From assembly GCA_030762175.1 (NCBI GenBank), contig CM060841.1, positions 14,547,001 to 14,611,000 of the forward strand: a stretch of DNA of 64,000 nucleotides. Direction: 5' to 3'. Source of the DNA: Metallyticus violacea. Its lineage: Eukaryota > Arthropoda > Insecta > Mantodea > Metallyticidae. Numbering within the stretch: the stretch's first letter is position 1; each line of letters begins with the position of its first letter. Below the pieces are notes generated by a model. That model made no database searches. It had not been told where the DNA came from and was given only the letters and a program-made list of their open reading frames with translations. The position numbers and the translations under genes are program-made. Below are positions 36,241-46,681 of the stretch, in pieces.

Positions 36241-36610
36241 TGTAAGAACATGCTTCAAGAGCTTTATCTCTCATCCTCATCTGTGGAACGACTAATGCTG
36301 GTAAATGATGATGTGACCTCTGGTGGCTCCAATATAAAATGAAACAAGAAATATATTGGCAAGATGTCAAAGTTCAGAACATGATGCTTATTTTTAAAAC
36401 TAAAATCTTTTTCCATATTGTTAATTCCTTGGGATTGTTGGTAGGTAGCCTTCAACAATTTGGTTTCTTTTGTGATGTTAAGGTTGTACAACCAAAAATG
36501 ACCTGCAACTGCTGATATATCCACCAGTTTATATCTTATATTTCTATTTCTTTTGCCCTTGTCTCTAAATTCCTTAATGTTCTACCTACATACATCATAT
36601 CATTTTGGAT
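36240..36610 (-). pseudogene. Penelope-like GIY-YIG endonuclease relic
   Basis: Minus strand: MMYVGRTLRNLETRAKE (the YIG half and basic helix), then VDISAVAGHFWLYNLNITKETKLLKA and NNMEKDFSFKNKHHVLNFDILP. Stops interrupt it. Confidence 0.72.
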
Positions 36611-37067
36611 GTACAATCATAACACCACAAAATAAACCAAATTGCTCAAAGCTACCAACCACCCCTAAGAATTAACAACAGGGGAAAAGATTTTCATTTT
36701 AAATATAAGCATCAAGTTATGAACTAGATATTCCACCAATGGATTTCTTGTTTCACTTTACATTCGAACCACCATAGATTGCATTGTCACCTGCCAGCAT
36801 CTAGTTCAGGAAAGTTCTTCAAACATGTTCTGATGAATTGATCAGTTAGTGAAGTATAAATAATATCACCTAATACCAATTTCTTTATGTGTGTAAATTT
36901 ATTGTTCTTTCCTTTCATCTGTTTCATTTCAATCTAGGGATCAGAGCAGAATGTTACTTTTGTGCTGATACTTATTAGTGCTACAAGTTCTTAAAGTGTG
37001 TTAATTAGAAATAGATTTCAGATTTCTGCTATTATTGTAAAGCTGGGAGAGAAACTCTGCCAGTTTT

Positions 37068-37069
<2 letters not shown>

Positions 37070-37100
<31 letters not shown>
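37070..37100. repeat. Poly(A) tract of 31 bases
   Basis: Uninterrupted A run. Possibly the tail of an unidentified retroposed sequence, but nothing recognisable precedes it. Confidence 0.9.
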
Positions 37101-37102
<2 letters not shown>

Positions 37103-37187
37103 TATATTTAATTTTTATATTCCTTAATTTTCATGATTGCCATAAATATTGCAATATGCAGTGTCAACTTTCATTATAATGGATTAA

Positions 37188-37555
37188 AAGTTTAATATTT
37201 TAATTTTATAAACTATGAAAAGAATATTAACTCTTTTAAAAATGATCTCAAAATGACTTTATCTAAATTAATGTTTTAAAAACATCTAAAAATGACAAAA
37301 CTTGCAATTTGTATAAAAAAAAAAAGAATAGTCTAAAATATAATTTTTAAACCATGTGATAGTTATTTCAAAATTTGTTATAAGTTTAATATTTTAATTT
37401 TATAAACTATGAAAAGAATATTAACTCTTTTAAAAATGATCTCAAAATGACTTTATCTAAATTAATGTTTTAAAACCATCTAAAAATGAACAAAACTTGC
37501 AATTTGTATAAAAAAAAAATAGTGTAAAATATATTTTTAAAACAAGTGATAGTTA
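37188..37555. repeat. Tandem duplication, period about 194 bp
   Basis: 37188-37381 and 37382-37555 match almost base for base (AAGTTTAATATTTTAATTTT, CTATGAAAAGAATATTAACTC, GATCTCAAAATGACTTTATC, CTTGCAATTTGTATAAAAAA). A more diverged relative covers about 38445-38700. Confidence 0.88.
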
Positions 37556-37954
37556 AATATTGTACTTACGAAGCTATTAACAATGGAGTGGCAATAAACC
37601 TAAACTCAGGTATTCATTTTTTACACTAAACTCCATTCACTTACACAAAAGTAAGACGCTGAAACATCTTCACAATCCATTGGAGTTACTGCACTTGGGA
37701 AAAAATTTTCATATTAAAAAATACAGAAAACCTAATGAATTTCCAGTTTCCTCCTATGGATGAACTCTGCAACTTCCTACTTCAACCAACAGAGGCCACC
37801 ACAAGAACATCCGGTTATCCAGCCATCATTTCGAGTAATGGGGGTTCAGTGAGCAACTGAAGATGGGAGAGATTCTCCCGAAACGCATCTTATTTTTGTG
37901 TAAGTGAATGGAGTTTAGTGTAAAAAATGAATACCTAAGTTTAAGTGATAGTTA
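37544..37954. mobile_element. Fold-back element P3 with perfect 12-bp target-site duplication
   Basis: Element 37556-37942 (387 bp), flanked by AAGTGATAGTTA at 37544-37555 and 37943-37954. It interrupts the second unit of the 194-bp tandem repeat, whose sequence resumes exactly after the right duplication. Arms: AGGTATTCATTTTTTACACT and AAACTCCATTCACTTACAC with their complements. A hammerhead-like motif lies at 37852-37895. Confidence 0.88.
37852..37895 (+). ncRNA. Hammerhead-ribozyme-like motif in P3
   Basis: CUGAAGA (37857-37863), a U, stem II GGGAGA/UCUCCC with a 3-base loop (perfect 6 bp), then GAAAC. Stem III and stem I downstream (GCAUC, UUAUU) fit poorly: only two stem I pairs are visible. 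The stem II sequence differs from that of the 44-nt copies while pairing is kept. Confidence 0.5.
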
Positions 37955-40900
37955 TTTCAAAATTTGTTATAAATATTGTATTTTGATTTCAAATCTTCTG
38001 TTTTTTATGACATTCTGGCAGTGTCTTTATGTAGCTACACTAAAAATTTACAAGGATTGTGGAAATACATTTATACAAAGATTCCTTTTAGGTTGCTGCA
38101 GATAAGAGAAGTCATCTAGTGCAGCATGAGAAAATATCAATTTAAAGTATGTGACTTGTCTAGCATATGCACTTCACTGCCATTATGATATCTGACTGGC
38201 AATATAAATAAAAGGCTGAAACATTTTAAACAGTTATGTATGATGGTATTCTCAAAATGTTGCTTGCCTGACTATAGCTGTACCATTATCCTGTTGTTGT
38301 ATTCTCCTTGACTTCCCAGATTGAAATGAAACAGACAATAAAGGACATACCACATCAATTATTTATCTTATTATCAATAAGAGCAATTTTTCAGGATCCC
38401 ATTTCATTGTTATTGAAAACAGGATTTACTGATGTGGTATAACTCTATAAAGACATCTAAAATTAATCAAATTTGGAATTTGTGTATAAAAATAATAGTC
38501 TTAAACTAATTTTTAAATTATATTAGATTCAGTGACAAAAAGAAACAGATTCATGATTGAAATACAACATTTTCTTTCAAGTAATGTGAAAATATATCTT
38601 TCAAGTTGCTGTAGATAAGGAGAGTAATTCAGTGCAGCAATTCAATGTTACTATAAGTTAAAGTATATGCTGCATACAATTCATTTATTGCAGTTATAGA
38701 TACTGAGTTGAAAATTGTCATTTAATATCATGTATATAAGTTATAAAGGATATTTTTGTGCAACAAAGGCATAATATGGTTCTAAGTACAAAGTTCCTTA
38801 AAAAAAGCTAGCTATAAACATGTTCAGTATCTAAGGTGTATTTCCCTGGTGTATCCACAATTCTAACATTTTCTTTGGATTTCACCTCCCCACCTATTCC
38901 CACCCCTTTGGCAAGCTATATCTAACAATATTCAAAATCCTAATTATACAACCTTGGTAAACAAATACCAATTTTACATTTAAGTAAATAAGCAGAATTC
39001 TAACATGCAAATGCAGCTTGGAGAGATAATGTTCATATGTGCATACAGAGTTACCTCTTGAACAATTAAGATGAGATTTAAGTTACAAATCTTTATTTAA
39101 CGTAAGATCTTAGCACCTTCTTAATATTGTTTTTTGATCAGATGTGAATTTGAATGACTTGTGGTTGCTTCTCATTAATCAACTTATTGTGCATACTCTG
39201 AAGTCTGGAATATGTACTTCAATAATGTATCTGTGCCCTTAGACCCCTCATTCTCAAGCACAAATTATATTAAACCTATAATGTGAATAAATGTTATGCA
39301 AATGATCTGAAAAAAGGAAAGAAAGAAATACTCCTTTTTATACACATATTTCTATCCTTCTTTCTTTTATTTTCTTACTGCCATCATTCATTCACTCTTG
39401 TAAAGCTAAATTCAAAAGGATATTAAAATGTAACCTAGAAGAGGCTCACATTATAACACATTTGTTATTACATCTACTTTATTGTGTTTACATTTTCATT
39501 AGCTTGCCAATTTAAACTTCTAATGTTGTAAAAAATGCATGAGATTAATGTTTTAATGTTGAGATTTATAAATTTCTATATTTATATGCATTGTTATATA
39601 CAAAAATATCAGGTACCTATATAAAATGTTTATGCAGGTTTTGTTTATCTATGTTTCAATGCATTTAATAAGATTTGTGATTATATCAAAGCAATCAATT
39701 GCTATTGTTGGTAAACAACTGTAATACCTGATAATGGATATGATTCCTTATTAAATTTATAAAAAAATAGTCTACCATGTGAAAATAATTTCATTATAGG
39801 ATAAGTTGCACCACATGTTTTATTCATGCCTATTAATATAGAGGGTTGTTTAAAAAGTGCAATAATGCACTGCTGGTCATTAAAGTTGCAATGCTTATAA
39901 AAATGCATTAAACTGACCCCATATTTTCTCATAAGGAACAAGTATGACTCATCAAAAATAATGCAATATCAGCAGCTATTTGATCATGAGAGAATGATAG
40001 CATACCAATAATGAAAGATGTTGTTCTGAGAAATTGGTGCTCATGTTAGACAAATGCATCCACAGTGAAATGAATATGAGATCAGTGGATTGAGGTAGAA
40101 TGAACACTCAGATAGGAAGAATTCCAATGGCCTCATCAAACAACCAAACAAGAAGACAGACATTTCTGCATGACTATTATGAACATGTACAATGTTTTGT
40201 AATTTTAATGGCCAGTAGTGCAGTACAGGTGCTTACATTCAAAGATTATTATTCAGGAACAAACCAGTCAGCATGTATGAATGACATAAGAATCCAACTG
40301 CTACAATGCCTTAGGAAATATAATAATTTTCTCTATCTACCTCACAGCTCTTTTCAGCACAAACTAGAGAGGGTTATTTTACTATTACAGAACTACACAA
40401 AAAACAAAATTTTATTGGGTCAAAGTAAGGAAGTAATAATTTATTCGATTAATAAAAAAGGCTTTCATGGAAAGAAATAAGTAAATCCACAACTGTAATT
40501 AATCAAACTGCAGATATCACAAAGAAAGCCAATCCTTGGTCTCTAGCAGAAATCCTGCCAAAAAAAGAATCATCACACATAAGACAGTTGGAGAATTCTA
40601 TTAACAAATGTGAACACTCCTATCACCCAAGATTTGAAGTTGGGAAAACATCAATAAAAACAGAATAAGAGTGTGGTTATTTAATTTTCAGGATTTTTAC
40701 TAAGTAGAAGACAAACAGAGAACCAGATCTGGAATATACAGTGCATGGTTCACTCCCAGTTCTTGTAGAAATTTCATTGTTTTCAAAGTGGTGAGTATAG
40801 AGTCATTCTCATAGTCAGGTAACAGTCCTGACAACCCAAACTTCCATCTTCTGTTTATTCTGCTCTGAGACTCTGGGAGGGAAACTTTGGTTTATTGGTT

Positions 40901-40983
40901 GTTAGTTATACATTTTTGTTCTTGGAGTGGCATAGTTGCAATATGGCAACTTGCTGAGAAGAAGTAGGCGACTACCTTCTGGT
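37955..40983. other. Intergenic sequence, no gene recognised
   Basis: AT-rich. 38095-38200 and 38603-38710 form a diverged direct repeat (GTTGCTG.AGATAAG, AGTGCAGCA, TTAAAGTAT). The frame at 40100-40480 (126 codons, reading MNTQIGRIPMASSNNQTRRQ at its start) shows no family I know and no conserved motif. Confidence 0.4.
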
Positions 40984-41300
40984 TTACACTTTGACATTAC
41001 TTAACCTTAACAGGGTCACCATTTGGAAAGACTCAGATCTTTGATTCTGGGTTATATTGATCAATCCATTTTCATTACCTGTAAAAATATGGACATGTTG
41101 GGAGCAACCATTGTCAAAATGATGAACCATTTTCTGGTGCCATTCTATTCTTGTTACTGTTTGTCCTGCTGTGAAATTGTAAGGTACCCAATGATGACAA
41201 AGCTTCCTTACATAAAGATAGCTCTGCAGGATTTCTGACACCTTTGGCAAATAAATGTTTAGAGGCTCCAATATCTCATAGTAGGTCATTCTTCACTATG
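40984..41300 (-). pseudogene. mariner transposase fragment
   Basis: Minus strand: LYVRKLCHHWVPYNFTAGQ, then RIEWHQKMVHHFDNG, then HIFTGNENGLINI. This matches the mariner region RKLC.RWVPH.LT..Q...R...C.......D......IVTGDE.W; the first catalytic GDE reads GNE. A different copy from that at 9721-10955. Confidence 0.8.
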
Positions 41301-41399
41301 ACTTTTACATGAGCATTGTTTTTATCTGTAACTACTATTGCTCAATGCATTTGTGTTCCTTGTCTTTTAAGGCTGTTCTTCCTCATCTAAACATTTCAT

Positions 41400-42260
41400 A
41401 GAATTGAACCTAATTTTGATATGATTAACAATGATATCTAATGTCAAGTGAAACATATTTACTTGAAAATATTTTTCAGTATTTGGCAGACGTTCATCTT
41501 GAGCCGGTTCATCTAAAGGCCTTTTAGTTTTGCAGAATCTCTTGTTTCAAATTTGGCATTAACTCCCTATTGTTTTGCAAGGGACATGCTGGACAGCAAT
41601 GCTTTCTGGAAATTATTTCTATAGTTATTTAGCAAAATTGCAGCTGTTTGGAGTAACACTTGGAAAAGTTCCAGGTCTTTAGATTGCAGTAATTTTGATA
41701 TCATTAGCGGCTTCAAGTATTTTGGAATGCAAACAACTTGAAAAACAAATTCAAAATTTTCCATTTGTTTTTTAAAAGCACTGGCTTCATTACATTCATT
41801 GTATATTTTGATTCGAACATCATTGCAGTTAATGCCTTCATGACATCTAAATAACCATGTTTTAGAGCTTTAATTAAGTGCAATTTTGATGACCAATGTG
41901 CAAGACAAAGTTTTTTTTAAAAAGTAAGAAGTGATAAAATTTTCTATTACTTTGTACTTTGACTGAGAAACAAATGAAATCTTTCAACTATATCAAAAAA
42001 CCATCTTATTTTCAGAAACATTTCTAACAGCATCATTTAGAACTAGATTCAAACTATGTGTGCTGCAGTGAACATGTTTAGCCATTTTCTGTTTTTGTTC
42101 AATCCTTGCTTTTACTCTGTCATAGGTCCCAAACATATCCACCGAGTGGTCATAACCTTGGCCATGGCATTTGACTGAGATACCCTTTTCATTCATTGAA
42201 TTTAGAATTTCAGCTTTCAATGACACAGCATTATGGTCTTCCATCTCTTTGAATCCTAAA
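41400..42260 (-). pseudogene. hAT-type (DUF4371/ZMYM1-like) transposase pseudogene
   Basis: Minus strand, in order: ISVKCHGQGYDHSVDMFG, KHVHCSTHSLNLVLNDAV, a frameshift region, LLQTAAILLNNYRNNFQKAL, and near 41400-41530 RFCKTKRPLDEP followed by YFQVNMFHLTLDIIVNHI. The GQGYD and HSLNL boxes and the RK(R)K..DE segment are typical of domesticated and transposon-borne DUF4371 proteins. Weaker similarity may extend right to about 42960. The C-terminal dimerisation region is absent. Confidence 0.78.
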
Positions 42261-42959
42261 AAGCTTTCATTTATTGTTATTTCACAAGGTTTTCCAAAAT
42301 AATCTTTAACTATATGAATGAATCTGAAAATTTGATTTCATTGATCTTTTTTCTGACATTTTATGTAGTATACAAAATTATATAAAAAATTGTGCATACT
42401 TGATTTCATTCTCTGCTTTCTGTGATAACAGCTGAATTCATTCATTTTGGATTTTTGGACTGAGGTATTTTTCAGATGCTTCCAGTCCATGTACATGCTA
42501 CTGAAATACCAGACAATAAGTCCACAATAACTAAAAATTTGCACAGTGAGCTTTCCCTGATCCTTCTCTAAGCTAGGTTAGATACTGATATGTGATAATG
42601 ACATTCATTACGCTAGCAAGGATTTGTTTCTTATTAATGTGCTAATTTATTTCTTTAATTCATATTCCAGGTTACAATCTACCATTTCTTTTCTTTTCTA
42701 GACATAAACAACACATGCCTTTAGATGCGAATGAAACATTTTGTGTTATTTTTTTATAAGCCCTAACAATCATGAACATCCTTTATCCAGTCAAATTGAA
42801 AAGATGCTGAACTCCTGTTAACAAAAATCAGCATGGCTCACAATAAACAACACCTCCTTTTCCAGAATAACAGAGTCATTCTCTTGTCATTTTCAATCCA
42901 GATTTTGTTAATTTTTCATAGTAATTAATGGAGAAAGATCTATTATTTTGCTTAGAAGA

Positions 42960-43880
42960 TCTTTTGGAAATGGACTGGGTTTGCAAGGTTCATGCCGTAA
43001 AATAAACTTCTTTGTGTGTCATTTAAAATATCTGGAAAATTAAAACAAACATTAGGAAATGCCTCTCTAGTCCAGTGGTATCACCAGAGAAGTACTTACA
43101 TTCTGCTGTGAGCTATTACTTCCATTCTCAATTTCAGTAGAAATATCAGACTTCTTACCAATATCAACATTAACACATCTCTTCATCTTCATCATTAATA
43201 TTCTTCACTGTATCACAGCTTGAACTTGCATTATTGTCATTTGTTCTTAAAGAAACAGATGACTACTACTAACATGGACTATTATAATTTTCATTTAATA
43301 TTTCTGAATTAGTATTAAAGTAAGAATCTATTTTCACTAATTTTGAAACTCGTCTTTCAATCTCTCTCTCTTTCTCCATTTTTGGGCACCATTCAAATGT
43401 TCATAACTAGTTTTAAGTGGTTTCATTTCAGAGGGAGAAAAAAAAAAAAGATTAAAAAAAAATAAAACTCAAAAATTGAATTGCTAGAACAAGGTATTTT
43501 TGGTATAATATTGTAAGTGACATGAGACCAGAATCAAACACTATGTTTCACTTCTATCCCCACACTAGACTTGATGTAATATCCAAGCCAAGCATGCTGA
43601 AGCAATGGAAAAATAAACCAATACATTCACAATTCATAAATGTGACCTAAATATATATTGTTTGCAGCCTGCATACATCATCACATGACAAGCTCGTGCT
43701 ATATTGAAAATTAGCAGTTTGTTGATTGTTGACATGTATTAGATATGTTCACTGAAAGTTGTGAATTCTTATTCTTTTGCTGCTTTGCATATATTTTTCC
43801 CCATTGTGACAATTTATTTACATTTATTTTCCAATTTTTATTTTCAAACCTTTTTATTTTTTTTTAATTACGAGCCACCG
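42960..43880. other. Intergenic sequence, nothing recognised
   Basis: No supported gene. It includes an A-rich run near 43440. Confidence 0.4.
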
Positions 43881-44971
43881 GCCCCTAGGCCTCATGTCCT
43901 CCGCATCGCGGTGTCTGCGGCGCCTTCGCCTTCAGTTACGCCCCTGATGCTAACACTAAATACACAGTTACTTGAAATAAAAAAATACTGGCAATACAAG
44001 ATAGAAACACTTACAATTCGCAGAACATTTTCAACGAGAGTACAGTCACGGGTATGAGAAAAGAAACGTCTATTAATCGCAGATGACAGAATGGTGAACA
44101 TCCTACCAACCGATATGGTCCTACATCTACGGTCGTCCATTTCATCCTCGCAGGAAGTCTGTAAGATATATTATAAAACCATTATTATTGCTTATGTGAT
44201 ATGTGACATCTAACAAAGCTTGAGCTCCCGATCATAAGGTTAAGGCATGGAGTAAATATAATAATTTACTTTTTTCTCCTTAAGGCTCTAAGAGCATCAG
44301 GGAGATGAAATTGGATCCAGATTACTTGTGAACTGGGCGAGCACCACTTTTCATTCTCATAGACAGATAGGAAATTAGCGCTGTGAACGATAATTGCTTT
44401 GTTGAAGAGTTGCTCTCAATAAAAACAAAGACCAATGAGAGCATAACAAACAATGTGAACATCTCAATTGGGACTTGTACTTTGATGCGATTTACTTGAC
44501 GTTACAAGCAGGGCTGAAAGCATTAGTCCTCTTGCTGCTTCGCTGCTGCAATGTCCGAGCGTCTGTCCAGTCCTGAGCGATTGCGGAGAGTGACGAATGT
44601 TTTCAGTCCTGCTTGTAACGTCAAGAATGTTTTTAGCATGGCTTGTACAGCATCAGCTGGTTTAAAATGCTTAGGCCAGTGCTTGCGTCATCGCGGCCAT
44701 TAATCCTAAGGGCATTAACTTATATTGACGATAAAGGATGACTATGAAGTTTTAAGTGATACTTTTTGCTTGGTATTTGGTACACTGTTTATTAAAAGAA
44801 TTTAGTGCGTAAGCCTTAATCGAAGTACATGCACAGCCTTCGAAGTCCTTTCTTAAGCGTCATATGGAAGAACTTTGGGTATGGATATTGGCGGTTTCAG
44901 TTAGTTTATTTGAATGACTTTTTTGTTTTGTTTTTTGAAACTAGTTTGAACGTAACATGCATGTAAGAGGG
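43880..44971 (+). promoter_or_regulatory. CpG-richer segment, probable promoter and 5' non-coding exon of gene 2
   Basis: This is the only part of the window with many CpG dinucleotides (for example CCGCATCGCGGTGTCTGCGG near 43900, and GAGCGTCTGTCC, GCGATTGCGGAG and CATCGCGGCC at 44560-44700). The translated exon of gene 2 starts after an AG at 46515 with 43 bases of 5' UTR, so an upstream non-coding exon is needed. AAGAGGGGTAAGCGAG near 44972 is a strong splice donor candidate. The transcription start is not placed. Confidence 0.45.
44495..44625. repeat. 25-bp inverted repeat in the presumed promoter
   Basis: CTTGACGTTACAAGCAGGGC-TGAAA at 44495-44519 is repeated inverted at 44601-44625 with one mismatch, 81 bases apart around a GC-rich centre. 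Just left of it, CAATTGGGACTTGTAC (about 44465-44480) matches the P1 head, so the structure may be a GC-rich relative of the fold-back elements. Confidence 0.8.
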
Positions 44972-45728
44972 GTAAGCGAGTCAATAAATTAAAACATATT
45001 TCGCATTTTTAAAATTTTTCTTTTTGTAATGAAATTCTTGTTAATGATAGAGTATGTTATTTTAGTTAGCTAATTAGCCTGCTGTAATTCTAAGCTTTGA
45101 TGCACGCATTCATAATGTAATTAATAAAAACTAATATAATTTAGCCACCATTGAATATATGTATGTAAGCAAACACGTACCTACTCCATTGTAAACAAAT
45201 AGTAATCATGGAGTGTGTTTTGTTTACGTGGTAACTTTTGCGGAATAATATATATATAGGAAGCATATGTTTTTAATTGTTTTAGCGGACTATATGCTTG
45301 ATCATTGTTGATTGAAATCATTTTGCATGAATGAATTTCTTTCTTGCTATAGAAATAGCTATAGATGGTCCAGCTTAGGTTAACCATAGTTGTTGCATTC
45401 CATAAAACAACTGTGAGCAACAGAACACATAAAAATGTTAAACACACTAGATTTAGTTAGCTCTGGTACCTTTTATGGTTAGGAGCAGAGATGACTTAGG
45501 GCATAAGCTCTAGTCAGCTATGCCTGTACTTGAGAACGTGTTTTTGAATCCTCTTTCAGTCATACTGCTTTGTTAATGCAGTTTTGGGGTTTCCCACTTT
45601 TGAGATGCAGAATTGCTATTTAATGAAATTAATGAATTTCACCAAGATAAGAAATTCATGTATTGGTGTAATCAAAGGAAAACTAGCCACTAGCCTATTA
45701 ACTACAATATGATATTAACTTCAGTGTT

Positions 45729-45800
45729 GATTGGAACATGTACAGTAAAGCAAATTGTATAATTAAATTATTGTATGATTGAGTCGAATCACTTATTTAT
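45729..45800 (+). repeat. P1 head fragment
   Basis: TTGGAACATGTACAGTAAAGC, AATTAAATTATTGTATGATTG, AGTCGAATCACT: the unpaired head and the start of the left arm of a P1 element, without its right arm. Confidence 0.75.
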
Positions 45801-45825
45801 ATCTAGAACAGTTTTATATATATAT

Positions 45826-46437
45826 AATATAAATGAAAAATAAAAATAAAGTAACATTATTAACAATGTAACAAATTAACAGTAATAATAAAAGTAGATA
45901 AGGATAAAACACTTAGATAAAGTCACACTTGAAATTGCTATATTTTGAACTACTGGAGTTTTTCTATGGCAAGAAGCTAGACAAACATTACATATTACCT
46001 TGGATAGATATCATGGTATAAGAAGTAATAAACAATAAAGTCTTTTAGAAAACACAGAGAAAGTAGAAATAAAATTAAAAGAATAATAGATAAATAGTAA
46101 AGAAGTCAAAAGCAAAACATGCAAAAGCAAATTAAGCTTAATAAGCCAAGTTAAAAGCTATGCCAGAGGTGCAAACAATATAAATGAAAAATAAAAATAA
46201 AGTAACACTATTAACAATGTAACAAATTAACAGTAATAATAAAAGTAGATAAGGATAAAATACTTAGATAAAGTCACACTTGAAATTGCTATATTCCGAA
46301 CTACTGGAGTTCTATGGCAAGAAGTTCTAGCTAGCTACCTAGTTTGAAATATAGCAATTTCAAGTGTGACTTTATCTAAATGTTTTATTCTTATCTACTT
46401 TTATTATTACTGTTAATTTGTAATTTGTTATTTATAT
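45826..46437. repeat. Direct-plus-inverted triple repeat
   Basis: 45826-45990 recurs directly at 46177-46335 (offset 351), and about 95 bases of it recur inverted at 46342-46437 (AATTTCAAGTGTGACTTTAT, TTATCTACTTTTATTATTAC). The second and third copies form a hairpin ending about 80 bases before the first translated exon of gene 2. Confidence 0.85.
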
Positions 46438-46515
46438 AAAGTTACTAGTTTTCATTTCACTTTAAATTTACCAAAAGGGCATTATAATATTTTTTTACCT
46501 TTTTCCATATTGCAG

Positions 46516-46681
46516 TTATAGGTTACTTATACGTTGTACTGCAACCCAGACAGCAGAAATGGCTGAAGAACTTCTGCCAGACTTTCCTCCAGGCCCATTA
46601 GATGTCTACAGAAAACAGGCATCTTTCAACTGGAAAAAACTAAGAGTATTCATTGAAGATGAGTCATTGTTAAGATTCAAG
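46516..46681 (+). CDS. Gene 2 first translated exon (start codon at 46559)
   Basis: Acceptor TTTTTCCATATTGCAG. 43 bases of 5' UTR, then 41 codons ending LLRFK before donor GTACGC. It holds [11 protein letters not shown] and ASFNWKKL. Confidence 0.9.

Noticed and set aside
40100..40480. 126-codon plus-strand frame
   Set aside because: No motif, no splice context and no repeat relationship; left as unassigned rather than called a gene.
43761..44140. Overlapping frames on both strands at the CpG-rich segment
   Set aside because: Long frames are expected by chance where stop codons are rarer; the promoter interpretation fits better and no protein family is visible.
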